From assembly GCF_026914185.1 (NCBI RefSeq), contig NC_070569.1:4588001-4652000 (forward strand): DNA of 64,000 nucleotides, read 5' to 3'. The position numbers and the translations under genes are program-made. Below are positions 21,130 through 34,054 of the stretch, in pieces (position 1 is the first letter of the stretch; every line of letters begins with the position of its first letter). The notes beneath the pieces were generated by a model. The model was given only the letters and a program-made list of their open reading frames with translations, was not told where the DNA came from and did no database searches. This DNA is from Puccinia triticina (Eukaryota; Basidiomycota; Pucciniomycetes; Pucciniales; Pucciniaceae).

Positions 21130-22103
21130 CTACCACGAATCGACGTCCCACATCGTCCTTGCGACCAAATGAGCGCATCCGACGGGATGTCGTAGCTCGC
21201 CACCGAGATCCGCCAATAGCGCGTCATTCTCGCGGGGCGGGGGAAGCGCGAGTGCCTGCAAGCCAGCGACGAGCTGGTGCTTGTCCGACGGGTGTTCGGG
21301 GGTAAGAGGAGGCGGGCGGCGCGGCTGGATGAGGCGGACCGGGCGCTCATGCTCGGGCGGCATCCAGCCGACAACGCCGTGCTTGGCGCAGCCGTTGCGC
21401 ACACAAAACGCCGGCCCGTCGTCGCTGCGTCTTCTGCTGTTCCTGTACCCCGCGATCGCCCGCTCCAGCGCCCCCTCTTCCTCCTCCTCCTCCCCCGAGG
21501 AGGGCAGCTCGACGAGGTTGAGGGCCCGTTTGAACCGCCCAAATAGCCCCTCTTCCGGCCCCGTCGGCCCGGTGAATGGGGGTGGGGAGGGAGAAAGAAC
21601 GAGGATGACGGGGACTGACGCACGCACAAGGAGCTTGCAACCTCCTTACGGGTCACCTCAGTACAAGCGACTACCGGCTCCTGAATTTCAACTCTCATCC
21701 ACGGATTCAGCCAATTCCATCGAGGTACTTACAAATAGTTCTGCAACACGTACGGTCGTCAACGCTCCAGCAGGCCCTCCACGCATGCCACAAGCTCCAC
21801 GCAGTGTCCCGCCAACCCCTCGTCCAGCATCCCCGGCATCCCCGCGGCTTGAATGATACAGTATGGAGACATACCTCCGGATTGCCTTGATAGATCGCAG
21901 CGACAATTACACAAGCGGCCGACTGAAAAGTTTGGGCATCCATCACTGGAGTTTTTTCCGAAAATCAAGCGAGGCAGAGCTTCTGGGCCTTGGCTTTCCA
22001 ATTGGTATAGCCAGGGCGCTATGTGATGGTGTAGCGGCACGATGACCGTGAATACAAGCAGGAACAGGACGATGCACACCTCTTCCGCGGTCCTCTTGCT
22101 CAT
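21130..22103 (-). CDS. Possible multi-exon gene, unrecognised product
   Basis: The minus strand from 22103 opens with ATG and 'MSKRTAEEV', then a hydrophobic segment 'CIVLFLLVFTVIVPL' that could be a membrane anchor, and stays open to 21759. A second open stretch, 21627-21130, is GC-rich with protein-like composition ('EEEEEEGALERAIAGYRNS', 'GPAFCVRNGCAKHGVVGW', ending 'TMWDVDSW'). A plausible intron between them is GTACGT or GTAAGT near 21750 to TTCAG near 21687, but I could not settle a single frame-consistent model. GC content clearly exceeds that of neighbouring DNA. I recognise no family. It may be real, or a decayed gene. Confidence 0.4.
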
Positions 22104-22770
22104 GGAACCCCGGCGACGCCTTCTCCCCTTATGTGAACCAAACCAGATGCCTGTTATGTTTTAGTCACAGCAATTACAATAAAACCAAAACATATGTTCT
22201 TTATTGGTCTCATTGTGGATTTATTTGTTGTTCTCATTGTTTATTTATACCAGGAAATGATATGGGATATGGCAAATGATATGACATTGATTCCTACTAA
22301 GCCAGGATAACGTGCAATAAAGCATTTCACATTTCATCGGCACAATCCGAGTAAGTAACTCAGGAGAGAACTCAGGAGAGGGACGCTCTCTGGGTCCGGA
22401 GCGCCTTTTAATGCTTTTTTCAATGGAATCAAAAAGGCATGTGAGAAAAGTTCTGGGCGCTCATCCAGTCGGTTCACCCAGTCTTTTTAACGCAATTCAT
22501 TAATTTTATGTGGGCTTGCTCGTGAGATGGAGTAACACGCGCTGGAGATTGATTTCAAAGAATGGCTCAGGAGCCTGATGGATACGAAACAGAGATGGAG
22601 ACAACAGAATACACACAATCACAATCACGGCAACACAACTGAGAGTCAAGAAAATGTATGAGAGGTGATAACAATCGTGGCAGTCGACATATTGAAAGGG
22701 CACAACCACAGAAACACACTGAGAGTCAAGATAAAGGGAAAAGAAATGATAGTATATCTATTTGATTAAG
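22104..22770. other. No supported gene
   Basis: AT-rich intergenic sequence. A short phrase 'actgagagtcaaga' occurs twice (about 22640 and 22717). The short minus-strand frame at 22506-22709 with one hydrophobic segment has no ATG-supported context. Confidence 0.4.
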
Positions 22771-23572
22771 CTATATATCACTTCTTGTAGCTAAATACTG
22801 GTCATACTTACTGACATTGTAAATCAAAGCAGTCAAAACACCTAATGTCAAGCCAAAACCTTTGATCTCGGAACAAGAGAGAGAAGAACTGTTGTCAAAG
22901 TATTTATGGGACAGGATATTGTTGGTTAGGAGGGCTGCATGAACTGCAGGTATGTCACGGAGTTGTAAATACTGTAAATACTCGATTACTGGAGGGTCCA
23001 TTGCTGGATTACTGTCCGACGGAGGTGCAGGGGGCGGTTCTGATATTGCAAGCCGGGATGATGATGATGCCTCATTAGCATGGGATCCAACCTTGGCCGC
23101 GATGGCATCCGCAATAAACTGTTGCAATGCCAAATTGGATAGCAAAGTTTGTGGTGGTTCATCGTCCAGCTTGGCCTTCTTAGAACCTCAATCGCGGTAG
23201 GGGAGCAGAGATCAAGGAGGGGACTTCAAGTTCACCCCTGGAAGATCAGGATCAAGCTAAATGATGAATGATCCAATGATTAGTTATGATTTGGGCGGCA
23301 GATTAGTGAGGGAGCTGCTTACAATACAAATCACCCATTCCTGACATGCATTCATGGTGACAATGATGAACTTTTTTGGATCAGCAGGGTTGATGAAGAC
23401 CGGGGTGTTTGGGTTGTAATCCTTCTTTAGAGTGCAGCTATCAAGAATTAGGGATGGAACTTCGCACCCGGGTACCCGGACAAAATTTCAGTAAAATCAG
23501 AAACAACGGTGGGCCATTACAGTTAACCGTAACCGTAAAGTATCGTAAAGTATTGAAAAATAAGTTACAATA

Positions 23573-23770
23573 AGGGTGTTCAAAGTTGAAATCATAAAAT
23601 TTTCAATGCATAAAATCATAAAATTATAAAACTTTCAAATGATGATTTCATATGTACCATTCTAGAAATGTTGCTCTAATTTGAGTGCTTGGGTGCAACA
23701 TATTTTTTTCAGCTTAGAATTTTATGATTTTATGGTTTTATGATTTTATGCAAGTCAACTTTGAACACCC
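23573..23770. mobile_element. MITE (GGGTGTTCAAAGTTG family), copy A
   Basis: 198 bp, ends GGGTGTTCAAAGTTG and complement, flanked by TA (23571-23572, 23771-23772). The whole sequence is close to the reverse complement of the copy at 25113-25308, so the two are inserted in opposite orientations inside the same hAT element. Confidence 0.85.
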
Positions 23771-24559
23771 TAAATACAGAAAATTAAGATTATTGAGTGC
23801 ATAAAATAAGTTAACTATAACACCCACGGGTGCAAAACTACGCAAAAATACCCTAAATAACAGCAAATATCGGCCATTTTTCATAGATACAGCCAAAAAT
23901 GTATTGTAATTTATCTTAAAGTATTGAAAATTTGATATTTTTTTGATAAAATTAACACCTTTTTCTTAAAAATAATGGTCGATGCGTTACACGTTTAGGC
24001 CTAAATATTGTAACGTAACACATTGGCCCACCGTTGTCAGAAACCCGCACCCACGGAGCGGGTACCCGGGTGCAAGTGGCCAGTACTGGGGTGCAATTGG
24101 CAAAGATGGTTGATTTGAATTGGGATACCCTCTCGTGTTTGGGTATCTGAGGCCATTTTTCCCAATTCCTGGCATCCACATCCGCTGGCGGATGCCTCTG
24201 TGTGTGAGCAGATACCCGCGCGGGTATCAGCGGATACCTTCCACTCAAAAGGCACCTGAAACACCCAGGGTTGGGGGCCCAAGGGCCGGAAAGCGGGTTC
24301 AGAGTTGCGCAGCTGCGGCTCACATAGACCCTAGGGGTGGCGCCTGTCCTGTCCGTTGTGGAACTTCTACGCTAGGCGTGATCTGAGTTTGGAAGGGAAA
24401 TGTAGAAGTCACGGATAATGACAGACTACACGGGTGCTTGAAGGGCTGCCTTCCTTGAATAAGCTTCTGGGAGAATGTACACTAAGAATTTATAGTGTGG
24501 CGCAATCTTTAGAACTATTCTTAATTCTGTCTGATTCTGAACCCTAGTTACCTGTGTTC

Positions 24560-25020
24560 AGTTCAAGGAATGTTATATGTAAGGGATGTAAAGAGGAATG
24601 TTATATATGTAAAGAGGATTGTTATATGTAAGGGGTGAAGAAGAGGAATGTTATATGTGGGTGATGTGAAGAGTTATGGTGTTCAAAGTTGGTTTGCATA
24701 ATTTTATGCATGCATAAATCATAAAATCATAAAATCATTTTTGCAGGGGATATGACTGTCTGATTATGTAATACAAAACTTCCTCACCAAAACATTTTTA
24801 TGATTTTATGATTTATGCATGCATAAAATTATGCAAACCAACTTTGAACACCATAAGTGATGTTATATGTAAGGGATGAATAAGAGGAATGTTATATGTA
24901 GGTGATGTAAAGAGGATTGTTATACGTAAGGGATGAAGAAGAGGAATGTTATATGTAGGTGATGTAAAGAGGATTGTTATATGTAAGTGATGTAAAGAGG
25001 ATTGTTATATGTATGAAATT
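24560..25020 (+). repeat. 31-bp tandem repeat, interrupted by a MITE
   Basis: About ten imperfect units of the type 'ggaatgttatatgtaaggga' plus 'tgtaaaga'. A MITE at 24677-24853 sits inside the array with a TA duplication, so the array is older than the MITE. Confidence 0.85.
24677..24853. mobile_element. MITE (TGGTGTTCAAAGTTGG family), copy A
   Basis: 177 bp with ends TGGTGTTCAAAGTTGGTTTG and complement, flanked by TA at 24675-24676 and 24854-24855. Arms contain 'atgcatgcataaatcataaa'. A shortened copy of the same element is at 63067-63207. Confidence 0.9.
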
Positions 25021-25112
25021 TATCTATGTCAAGGGGGCAAGTTATATATATCAAAGTTCAACTATTTAATATTTCAAAATATTTTAATTCAACTATTTAT
25101 ATCAAGTGATTA

Positions 25113-25308
25113 GGGTGTTCAAAGTTGACTTGCATAAAATCATAAAACCATAAAATCATAAAATTCTAAGCTGAAAAATTATGTTGCACCCAAGCACTCA
25201 AATTAGAGCAACATTTCTAGAATGGTACATATGAAATCATCACTTGAAAGTTTTATGATTTTATGATTTTATGCATTGAAAATCTTATGATTTCAACTTT
25301 GAACACCC
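25113..25308. mobile_element. MITE (GGGTGTTCAAAGTTG family), copy B
   Basis: About 196 bp, reverse-complement relative of the copy at 23573-23770. The left flank is TA; the right flank is TT, so one target base has changed. Confidence 0.8.
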
Positions 25309-25852
25309 TTGATGAATGCTAGTAATCTACAATATTACTATCAAGTGCAAACATGGGGAAAGAAGAAAACAGGAAGGGGCAGAAGAGGCCTCCTTTTATA
25401 GTAAATAAACTTTTCTGAGACAAGAAATATGTAGCTGAAAGATTCTTCTACTATGTGATGTGTATAGCTGTGTGAAATACAAAAGGGCTTCGTATTTTAC
25501 TATCTAAGTAGGAATTTCTTTTCACAGAAGAGTGTATCAGATGTGATTATAATCTGAGAGTGGAAAATATTCTGAGATCTGCTGTGTATCTACTGTATAT
25601 CTACTCTTATATGGAAAATACATCTATGAGCTGTTTCTTAGAGGTGATTCTTGAATGTTACTATGAGATTTGTTACATGTCTGATACTTATGTAAAGGAA
25701 TGTTACCAGTTTTCTGGGTGTGAAAAATAATTGTGACAGCTGAGTGAAATTTAATATGGAGGTTATTTGTATGTAGTTTGTACTGTACTTTAATATTAAA
25801 ATATACTATGATTTGATTTTGTTGATGGTTGATTGGTCTTACCACATCGTTT

Positions 25853-26122
25853 GCATGCAAACAGACAGGACACCAATGTTTTGTCCTGTCAGTTTGCGTG
25901 GCAGGCGGATGTCTTTCCTGTCCGTTTGCGTGCAAAGGTGGACAGGACAGCCCCAAAAAGTACTCCGTCCTGTCCGTTTGCACGCAAACAGACAGGAAAG
26001 ACATCCGCGTGCCACGCAAACGGACAGGACAAAACATCGGTGTCCTGTCCGTTTGCGTTCAGGAAAGCCCCAACACCTCTGTCCTCTCCGTTTGCACGCA
26101 AACAGACAGGACAGGTCAGATA
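25853..26122. repeat. Hairpin array (CTGTCCGTTTGCG units)
   Basis: About 270 bp of alternating direct and inverted copies of the word 'cctgtccgtttgcgtgc' and its complement. It can fold into several strong stems and lies near the right end of the non-autonomous hAT element. Confidence 0.85.
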
Positions 26123-27056
26123 GGCGTGTACCCGGGTATTGAATTTTTGGCTAGCCCTGACAACCGCACCCGCACCAGCCACGGGTACCCGCGGCCATCC
26201 CTATCAAGAATCTTGCACATTTGAAAATTCACATTGACCCAGTCTTTGGGGTCAATTTCCTTGTTGTCTACAGCTGTTTCATTAGAATCATCACTGTCAT
26301 CAACTCCCGCCTTGCGCTTGAGCGCTTTTTTACTCTTGGCCACTTGTTGCGCGTTTGGCCAAGAGGTCAGCCTGCAGCGCACATTTGAGCACAGTTGCCG
26401 GATTTGTCATTTGGAGTGTGAAGCAAGCCTCCGTGTTTTTCACAGTAGTGGTAAGAAACATATCAATCCAAAGTTGATAAGAGTCCGCATTGACGATCTT
26501 GAACCAGTCAGATTTGAGCCATCCCTTGACTTGGGGGATGCTAGCAAACCAGTTCAGCTCATATTTTTTCTTCTTGATTGTGTCCTTGACAATACTACCT
26601 GTATTGGGAACCACCTCATCACAACCGGCCACAACAAGCGCTTGAAACTGGTCAAGGGAAGTTTTGCCTGGAACAATAGTCACGACACAAAGCCTTGTTT
26701 GCCTGGGACTGGCTCCCATATCTTTTTGTTGTTCTTGGCTCGGGTTGAGATGAAGAGCTTCAATTTTGTCGACACATCAATTTGATTTCGCTAAAGGAAG
26801 AACATATTGACACAATCAACATAAAGTAGTGGGTCAAATCAAACCAAGAGGGAGGGAAACTCACTGGCTTGGATGGAGTTTGGCTTTTATTTTTCATTGG
26901 TTGACAACGCGTGTTCACTTTCCCCAATTGCGGCGCTGGCAAAGTCGGATCTATTTGTGGTGTATTCCCGACTATTTTGGGTCCGTGTGGAGCTGGGACC
27001 ATTTCCGATATTTCTGGGACAGGCGATTTGGGCATATCTGTCTGCACTGTTGACAT

Positions 27057-28311
27057 TGATTGGTTGGCCTGTCGGAATATAGGAATTGGGAGGGATGAAG
27101 GGATTTGGGTTGATGTTGTCCGGGGAACAAGGGATGGTTGGATGGGCAGATCAAGGGCTGGTCAGATGTGCAGATTGAGGGCTGGTCGGATGGGTCAGGG
27201 GGATGGGTGGGAACATTCAGGCCGGCATCTGTCAGATAGTGACCCAAAGTATTTGAAAATGATGCTGATACTGTGAGAGTGTGTCATGCATCAGCCGCAT
27301 AAATGGGATTCTGTCACAAGGCAGAAACTGGAAGCTTTAGACGCATATCTCCAAACTAAGCAGGAATAACAAAATTTGAAAAATTTCTCTGGTCCAAGCT
27401 TTATAGGAAATACAATACATCCAAGTTTATTAAAACCAGTGATTTGTGGAAAAAAAATTCAAGGGTTTCCCCTGTAATATAAACAATTTAATAAAAAACA
27501 GATAGGATATCAATCTACAAGTTGACAAAATAAACAAAAAATATATAATAAGCTAAATTACATCCAAGTTGATAAAAATCTTGACCAGCAACCTAGCCCA
27601 ACACCAGCCGAAGCCGCTGCACCCAGGTCCACATTGCCGCCCAACTCACTGGGAGGGTCAAACAACATGTAATCAAGGGCCCCCTGCAGCGCCAAAGGCA
27701 GAATGCATCATGGGGCCCAGTACTTTAGCCCCTGCGCCTATGCAATTGCAACAGCCGGGAGGGCGTTAGGCGCACCACCAGCTGGAAATACAGCAAAAAC
27801 AGTTGCGCCTGGGGGAAAAACACGCTAGGCAACCCAGCTCCTCTTTATATAGCCGAGTCCCACACGCGGGCCTTTGGCATTGAATCGGACTAGCAGAATC
27901 ACAACACCAACGCCACGGCAACAACACCAACGCCACGGCAACAACACCAACGCCACGGCAACAACACCATCAACAACGCCCCCAAAAATGCCATTGCCGT
28001 GGGACGGCCAATGGTTGCCAAAGCTAGATGTAACTATGTACTTATGTATGTATACTAATCAGCCTCCCTGCTGAGTCCTAATGTCAAAGTCCAATGCAAT
28101 GCCGTTGGTTGTATAACCAACCTGGCCACTCACTGTAAGCTCCACATCTCCTCATTGATATCTTTTTGAAGCATTTTGTTGATTGATTTTCTTTGTCACC
28201 CATCAACATCAGACAACAATAAATCCAAGATTGCAAAATCAGGCGCCCTGGTCCCTCTGACTTGACTGGCGCGTTCAAAAGATACTCGAGTTCAGCGCAA
28301 CGCTACAGGCG
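27057..28311. other. No supported gene; 20-bp tandem repeat at 27901-27970
   Basis: Three exact copies and a partial fourth of 'acaacaccaacgccacggca' begin at 27901. A TATA-like 'ctctttatatag' at 27841 precedes it, but no ATG-initiated protein follows. The rest is AT-rich intergenic sequence. Confidence 0.55.
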
Positions 28312-29024
28312 TCTTGTTAAACATGACACATTCGGATGAGAATCGTCAGCAACTCATCAACGCTGGCTCAATTCCTATTTTAGTCTTGCTCTTGTCCTCC
28401 TCGGCGGCCTTGTGTGTCCGCAATCTATCCATCACCCCACAAAACAAATCACCAATTATTGAGGCAAACTTCTTAAATCCGTTGATTGAGCTGTTAGCGT
28501 ATGACAAGAACGAGGAGATCCAATCTCACGCCATCTCAACTCTTCGAAATCTGGCGGCCTCCTCAGAAAAGAACAAAGCTGCGATCGTCGAAGCCAGTGC
28601 TATTGAACTGATTAAAGAACTTGTCTTGAGTGTGCCTTTGAGCGTCCAAACTGAGACAACTGCTTGCGCTGCTGTACTCGGAATAAGCGATAAAATCAAA
28701 GGAAATATGTTGGATCTTGGCATACTAGAGGTCTTGATCCCCTTGACAAATAGTGCCAGTTTTGAGGTTCAAGGAAACAGTGCAGCAGCAATCGGTAACC
28801 TTTCTTCAAAAGGTATTGACTTTCTTCTATCTCTTTTGTTCAACAATGAAACAGCTCTAATCAATGTATTTTCTTGTGATGTTCAGCCGAGGATTACACG
28901 GCGTTCAACCAGTTTGGGATAAGCCAGAAGGCGGGCTAGAAGGATACTTGGTCCGATTTCTAGAATCCCGCAACACAACATTCCAGCACATTGCGGTCTG
29001 GACGTGTATAAAATTGCTAGATTC

Positions 29025-29778
29025 TGTTAAGTTTTGAACAACTAAGATATATTTCTTCTGATTAGAACAAGAACAAATTGTAGTTTGATAAGGATTGATG
29101 AAGAAACAATTAATGTACCTAAGAGCAGATGCTCGGGTACTTGAATCAAATGGAAACTGGCTGCTATGCAGCTTAGGAACCTAAGATTCTATTGTAGAGA
29201 CTGTAGTCTACGTCAGTATCTAGACTCCCTTTTGCCGGTGAGCTGAGTAAGACGGTTCTTACTTTAGCTCAAAGAGCCTGTTGCAATGGTATCGCCGATA
29301 CGAGCTTCGAGGGTGCCGGAGCTGCACTTGTCAAATGCTAGTAGCATGAATGACCTGTAAGTTCGGCATCTCTCAAGCTAAGGGCACTACAGTGATGGAC
29401 TTACCTCCGCTTGCGGGGTTGGTGATCCTATCACGGAGGCTGGAACCGAGTCGGTCTGATTTGGCGTTGGATGAAGATGCGCTGTGATATTAGAGAATCT
29501 CTAATCAGCTGCACTTCTCCTAGCTATGACAATCCCAATCGACTTGCTTACCTGGTAGGTGGCTTGTCGAGTTTGGGTCGCTTAGGCTCTGCGTCTGTTG
29601 ATGATGTGGCTACAGGGAGAAGAGCAGAGGAATTACCTTTCGCGTATTCCTTCTGCCTGGGAGCTACATGCATAATGCATGCGCCTGAGGGTCGCGCCGG
29701 CTCACCACGATCCCTAGTAGGGTTAGGTTTAGAAGCCTTGCGCTTCCCCTGATTCAGGGTTATCCCTTAATCCTGACA
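29025..29778 (-). repeat. 3' LTR of Copia 2
   Basis: 754 bp, pairs with 34055-34808. Open frames of about 93 codons found at the same place in both LTRs are LTR sequence, not genes. Confidence 0.95.
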
Positions 29779-29790
29779 TCCCGCCATGCT

Positions 29791-32700
29791 TCAAGCCGGT
29801 AGGCTGGAAGCACCAGGAAATGAGGACTTGATGCCGATAAGTTGCAGAGCTCTGCGAATGATTACACGCCCAACTGGTTTCGTGAGGAAGTCGGCCGCAT
29901 TGGCTTCAGAGCAAATGTAATTGAGCTGGATGAGTTTTTGAACCACTAGTTCTCGCACAAAATGTAGTCGGATTGACATGTGTTTTGTTCTGAAACTATT
30001 CTGTGAAGTTTCGCTCTTCGCCAAGTCTATCGCGCCTTTGTTATCCGCTAGCACTTGAATTTGCTTGACTTCTGGACGTATCTTCACTTCGTTAATCAAG
30101 TTCGACAGCCACGCGAGTTCTTGGCCTAGGTCAGAGAGCGCTTTATACTCGGCTTCCGTCGTTGACAAGGAGACAGTGGCCTGCTTGGAAGATTTCCAAG
30201 CGAGCAAGTGAGTACCTGACATGATGGCGAATCCTGTTGATGAGCGTCGAGTGTTGGGACAGTTCCCCCAGTCCGCGTCAACATAGGCCTTCAAAGAGTT
30301 GTCGGTGTTTTTGAAGTACGTAAGGCCAAGATCCTTGGTGCCGGACAGATAGCGGTACACTTGAACAGCAGCTTGGTAGTGCAAGATACCTGGCGACTCA
30401 AGATATTGTGATAGCGAGCTGACTGCATAGGCGATGTCCGGTCGCGTCAGGACACTCAGGTAGTTGAGCGAGCCGACTAGAGCACGATAATATACTCCTG
30501 TCTTGCGGAAGTCCGCGATTTCTTGCTGAGTGGCCTTTCGAAGATAGGCTTTTGGGTTGAGTGGGCGCAGCTGGCCGGATGGAGCTTGTTGAAACCGAAT
30601 TCCTCTAGTTTGCGCTGGATGAATTGAGATTGGTTGATTTGAATTCCACCGTTGGAACGCTTGATGCTCATTCCTAGCAGAAATTCTGCCTCTCCCATGT
30701 ACTTTATACGAAACTCAGCCTCCATCTCGTCTTTGAACTTCAGCGGATCCTTGCTGACGAATACAAGATCGTCGACATGTGCGAAGACGAAGGTGTCCTC
30801 ACGACCGGGTACACCGCAGCGATAGAAGACGCAGGGGTCTGCCACCGAGATAGAAAAACCGATCTTCTTCAGGTAAGTTGAAAGTCGATTGTACCAGACT
30901 AGAGGGGCCTGCCTAAGTCCATAGATTGCCTTCTTTAGCTTGAGAACCGTGTTCGGCGGAAAGTCAAGACCCGGCGGTGGCAAGAGCGTCACTTTGTCCT
31001 CCAGAGGACAGGTTAGAAAAGCGCTGCGCACATCAAGTTGATGTATTGCCAGATCATTGTTGACTGCGAAGGAAATTAACAGTCGCAGCGCGCACGGACG
31101 ACCGGTTGGAGCAAAGCGTGACTCAAAATTGACGCCATGAGTTTGTCGAAAGCCCTGGGCGCAAATCCTTGCTTTGAATTCCGTGACCTCATTGTCTGGG
31201 CCAAGTTTCTTCCAAAACGCCCACGTGGCCGGAATGGGCGCGTCGTCAGGTTCTCTAGGACGCTGAAGCCATACTTCGTGCTGTATCATGTTGGCGGCTT
31301 CCTTCAGCTCGGCCTCTTTCCACCTCAGTGACTCTTCAGATCGCATAGCTTGCTTGTGGTTAGCTGGATCCACTGAGGCTGTCGTGTGAAAGAGTTGACG
31401 ATGGCTGTAGTTGCGAATGTTCGCCGGATCGATGTCACCAGAGATTTGCGTGGGGTGCCTTGGTCCGATCACCTTGATGACTCTGGTTGGGAGTGCGGGT
31501 TCCAATGGAGAGCCGTCTTGGCCCTGATGCACCGGATCTTCATCATTGTTGAAGTCATCACGATCCTCCAGCCGCGGACCAGGAAAATCGTCTCCGAGAA
31601 TGCAATTGATGTCTTCCTCCTCCTCGCGGTCTTCATCCTCCGCAAGTTGCAGGTCAGCAATCCGATCTTCCTCCGCAAATGGTAGCGGTTCAATTGCCGT
31701 GAACGACGGTAGCTTATTGACTCCGTAGGCGTTGAGACTCCTGTGCATTGCTGCACATTGTGGAAATGTGGCTTCATCGAAGTGGACTTGCTTTGATGTG
31801 ACTATTGATCTGTCCTCAGGTCGATAAATGCGGTAAGATGAATAGTCATTGTCATAGCCAAGCATTATGCCGTCCCAGGCAATGGGTCTGAATTTTTGAC
31901 CTCTGTTCTGCTTGGGCTTGACGATCCACGCACGGCAACCAAACGGCTTAAAGAATTTCAGATTAGGTTTCATTCGAAACATGAGTTCAATAGGTGAGGA
32001 TCGGCTTTTGGATAACGACGGCAGGCTATTGGTTGTTGCTGTAGCTGACTTGACCGCCTCCCCCCACCATTCCGGGGCCAAGTTGGCCTGCATCATCTGA
32101 GTTCGTGTCATTTCTATGACCGTGCGGTTGGCTCGTTCAGCAAAGCCGTTGTGCTGAGGGGTGTAGGGTGGTGACACGTGGTGTTGGATACCGGCCTCCT
32201 TGAGGATCTGGCTGAGATTCTTGCTCACAAACTCGCCCCCGCCGTCGGTGATCAGTTTCTTGACTGACTTGCCTGTCTGCGTTTCGAAGAATTTCTTGTA
32301 CTCCAGTATCGCTGCCGTTGCGCCACTCTTCTCCTTCAGGATTTCGGTGTGAATATAGCCAGAATATTGGTCAACTATAGTCAGAAAGTAACGAGCTCCG
32401 TTGTTCGTTGCCGGAGTGATCGGACCGACCAAGTCGGCGTGCACAGTGTCCAAGGGCGTAGTTGCTGCCTTGAAATGGCTATTGAAGGTCAGACGCGTGA
32501 TCTTCCCCTTCATGCAGGCATCGCATGCCTTAGTCTCTTCAGACGGCAAAGGGTTGCCTAGCATCGTCTCAATTTGTTTTCTGTTGGCATGCCCCATGCG
32601 ACGATGCCAAAGATCAAATTCGCTCATCTTCAAGATCAAGTCGGCCTGTGTGAGATTTGCCACTGGTTGCTCTTGTAGATTGCGCAGACCGACTATTTCA

Positions 32701-33995
32701 AAGATGTGATTCGAAGTGTCGACCGTCAGGGCGCTTAAGTCATCTATCTTCACTTCGAATCCATTCGGTGATGGTGAGATGATGGCTTGATTCTCCAGGA
32801 GCTGAGCGAAGGAGATGAGACTTCGAGTGAGATTCGGAACATAAAGTGCATCTTTTAAGACAATTGAGGCTCCATTCGAAAATCGTAAGGTGGCATTTCC
32901 TTTAGCCACAGCAAAGAGCTCTTTCTGATCCCATTTATTGCCAGTGGCAATGCTGACTCGCACCGGAGATGACGTATCGAAGAGTTCGAAGGAATTCAGC
33001 ATATGATGGCTAGCTCCTGAGTCAAGGACCATGCTCAATCGCTCGCTATTGCCTCTGACACCGGTAAGATAGCCGAATGCCGGACAAACGATGTTGGCTG
33101 AGGAGCTTCCCCCAGAAGTTGCAGTCGTTACGAGACCAGTAGGAGGATTCTGGCGAGCTTTCTTGAACAAGCCAGGATGCAATGTCCAGCATTCCTCCTC
33201 CGGATGGCCAGATAGAGGATTGTGTTTGTTGTCCCTGCAAGCATTTGGATTTGGCCTTCTCTTCTTCGGATTGTAGCCTCTGTTAGCAAATTGCGCAGCT
33301 TGAGTAGCTAAGGCTGTAGACGAGCCGCTGAAGGTTGAATCACCACGGTCCATGGTTGCAGTTACTGCATCGTGGTGAGCAATATCTCTAAGTTTAGCAA
33401 TAATGTACTTTGGATTGGCCAAGAGTCCGGCGTTGCTGATTAGGGTCTCCATCAGAGATGGGTGCTTTCTCGAGATCCTAGCGATAATCGTGCAGCTGAG
33501 AATTGTAGCCGGAACGTCTAGGCCCATGGCAGCAAATTCTGCGAGCATGGCTTCGAGTTGCGTGATGTATCGGTTGATATCATTGTTGTATTGAATGTCC
33601 TCCCATTTACGCCAAGCATGGTAGATGGCGAGCACGGTTGATGAGGCATACTTGTTCTTGAGTTCCTTCCAGATAGCGAATGCGTCGTGGATATTTGTGT
33701 CGGTGATGATATGATTGTAGATGTCATCAGCTACGTGACCACTGAGAATAGCAGCAGCTCGAACATATTCCTGCTTCTGTTCTGGCGTTGCGTTCTGAGG
33801 TAAAGGCTGTTTGATACATTTGAGCAAGCTCTTCACGGCTAGATACGTCTTGACCTTCCTTTGCCATATGGGAAAGTTGTCTCCCTCAAAGGTGGGACAT
33901 TTGAAGAGGTCCCGTTCTTCGCTAGATGAGGTAGTAGCGGTGGCTGCAGGAGCTGCGGAAGAGGAGGCAACTGGATTTCGACGAGTACCGGCCAT
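29791..33995 (-). pseudogene. Copia 2 gag-pol polyprotein, single frameshift
   Basis: ATG at 33995 ('MAGTRRNPVASSS'). The frame is open for 1172 codons: Gag of the UBN2 type ('FPIWQRKVKTYLAVKSLLKC'), a Cys/His region 'NPLSGHPEEECWTLH' in place of a classic CCHC knuckle, protease 'MVLDSGASHHM' (about residue 322), pre-integrase 'LWHRRMGHANRKQIE', integrase ('VHADLVGPI', 'DGGGEFVS', 'PQHNGFAERANRT'), a 'FGCRAWIVKP' chain and RT ('LKKAIYGLRQAPLVWY', 'FAHVDDLVFVS'). One indel near 30590 shifts the frame; it continues 'RPLNPKAYLRKATQQEIADF' into RNase H ('AYVDADWGNCPNTRRSS', 'VSLSTTEAEYKALSD', 'ADFLTKPV') and stops at 29791. Otherwise it is complete, so the lesion may be recent or a sequencing error. 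Confidence 0.95.
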
Positions 33996-34054
33996 GGCGA
34001 TCTGCTCTTAGTTGCGCTTGAGATCAAAGGTTGTAGCTGTCGAGACTGTAAATC

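Larger units (their letters stand above)
23449..26203. mobile_element. Non-autonomous hAT element, 2755 bp
   Basis: Ends are TAGGGATGG and its complement, flanked by a perfect 8-bp duplication TCAAGAAT at 23441-23448 and 26204-26211. Subterminal regions repeat CGGGTACCCG-type words, as in the autonomous-type hAT at 4114-7583, whose TIR (TAGGGCTGG) differs by one base. No transposase is present; the interior consists of MITEs, a 31-bp tandem repeat and a hairpin array. It interrupts the minus-strand gene at 22771-27056. Confidence 0.92.
22771..27056 (-). pseudogene. Unrecognised host-type gene, split by a hAT element
   Basis: Reading the minus strand, ATG at 27056 gives 'MSTVQTDMPKSPVPEISEM', Pro-rich. 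A clear intron (GTGAGT...TTCCTTTAG, about 26782-26858) is followed in frame by 'RNQIDVSTKLKLFISTRAKN'. The frame then shifts near 26685 and continues 'VTIVPGKTSLDQFQALVV' to about 26330, then 'DPKDWVNVNFQMCKIL'. Here the hAT element intervenes; after it (from 23448) the protein resumes 'DSCTLKKDYNPNTPVFINP' and 'ECQEWVICI'-like sequence up to an intron near 23325. A final part (22771 to about 23190) carries two in-frame TGA codons, both explicable as CGA to TGA, then 'LALQQFIADAIAAKV'. Frameshift, nonsense codons and insertion make it a pseudogene. The central part loosely resembles the unrecognised gene at 8091, suggesting one family. Confidence 0.6.

Noticed and set aside
29471..29752. 93-codon open frame duplicated at 34501-34782
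   Set aside because: Both lie at identical positions in the two LTRs of Copia 2, without a promoter or motif.
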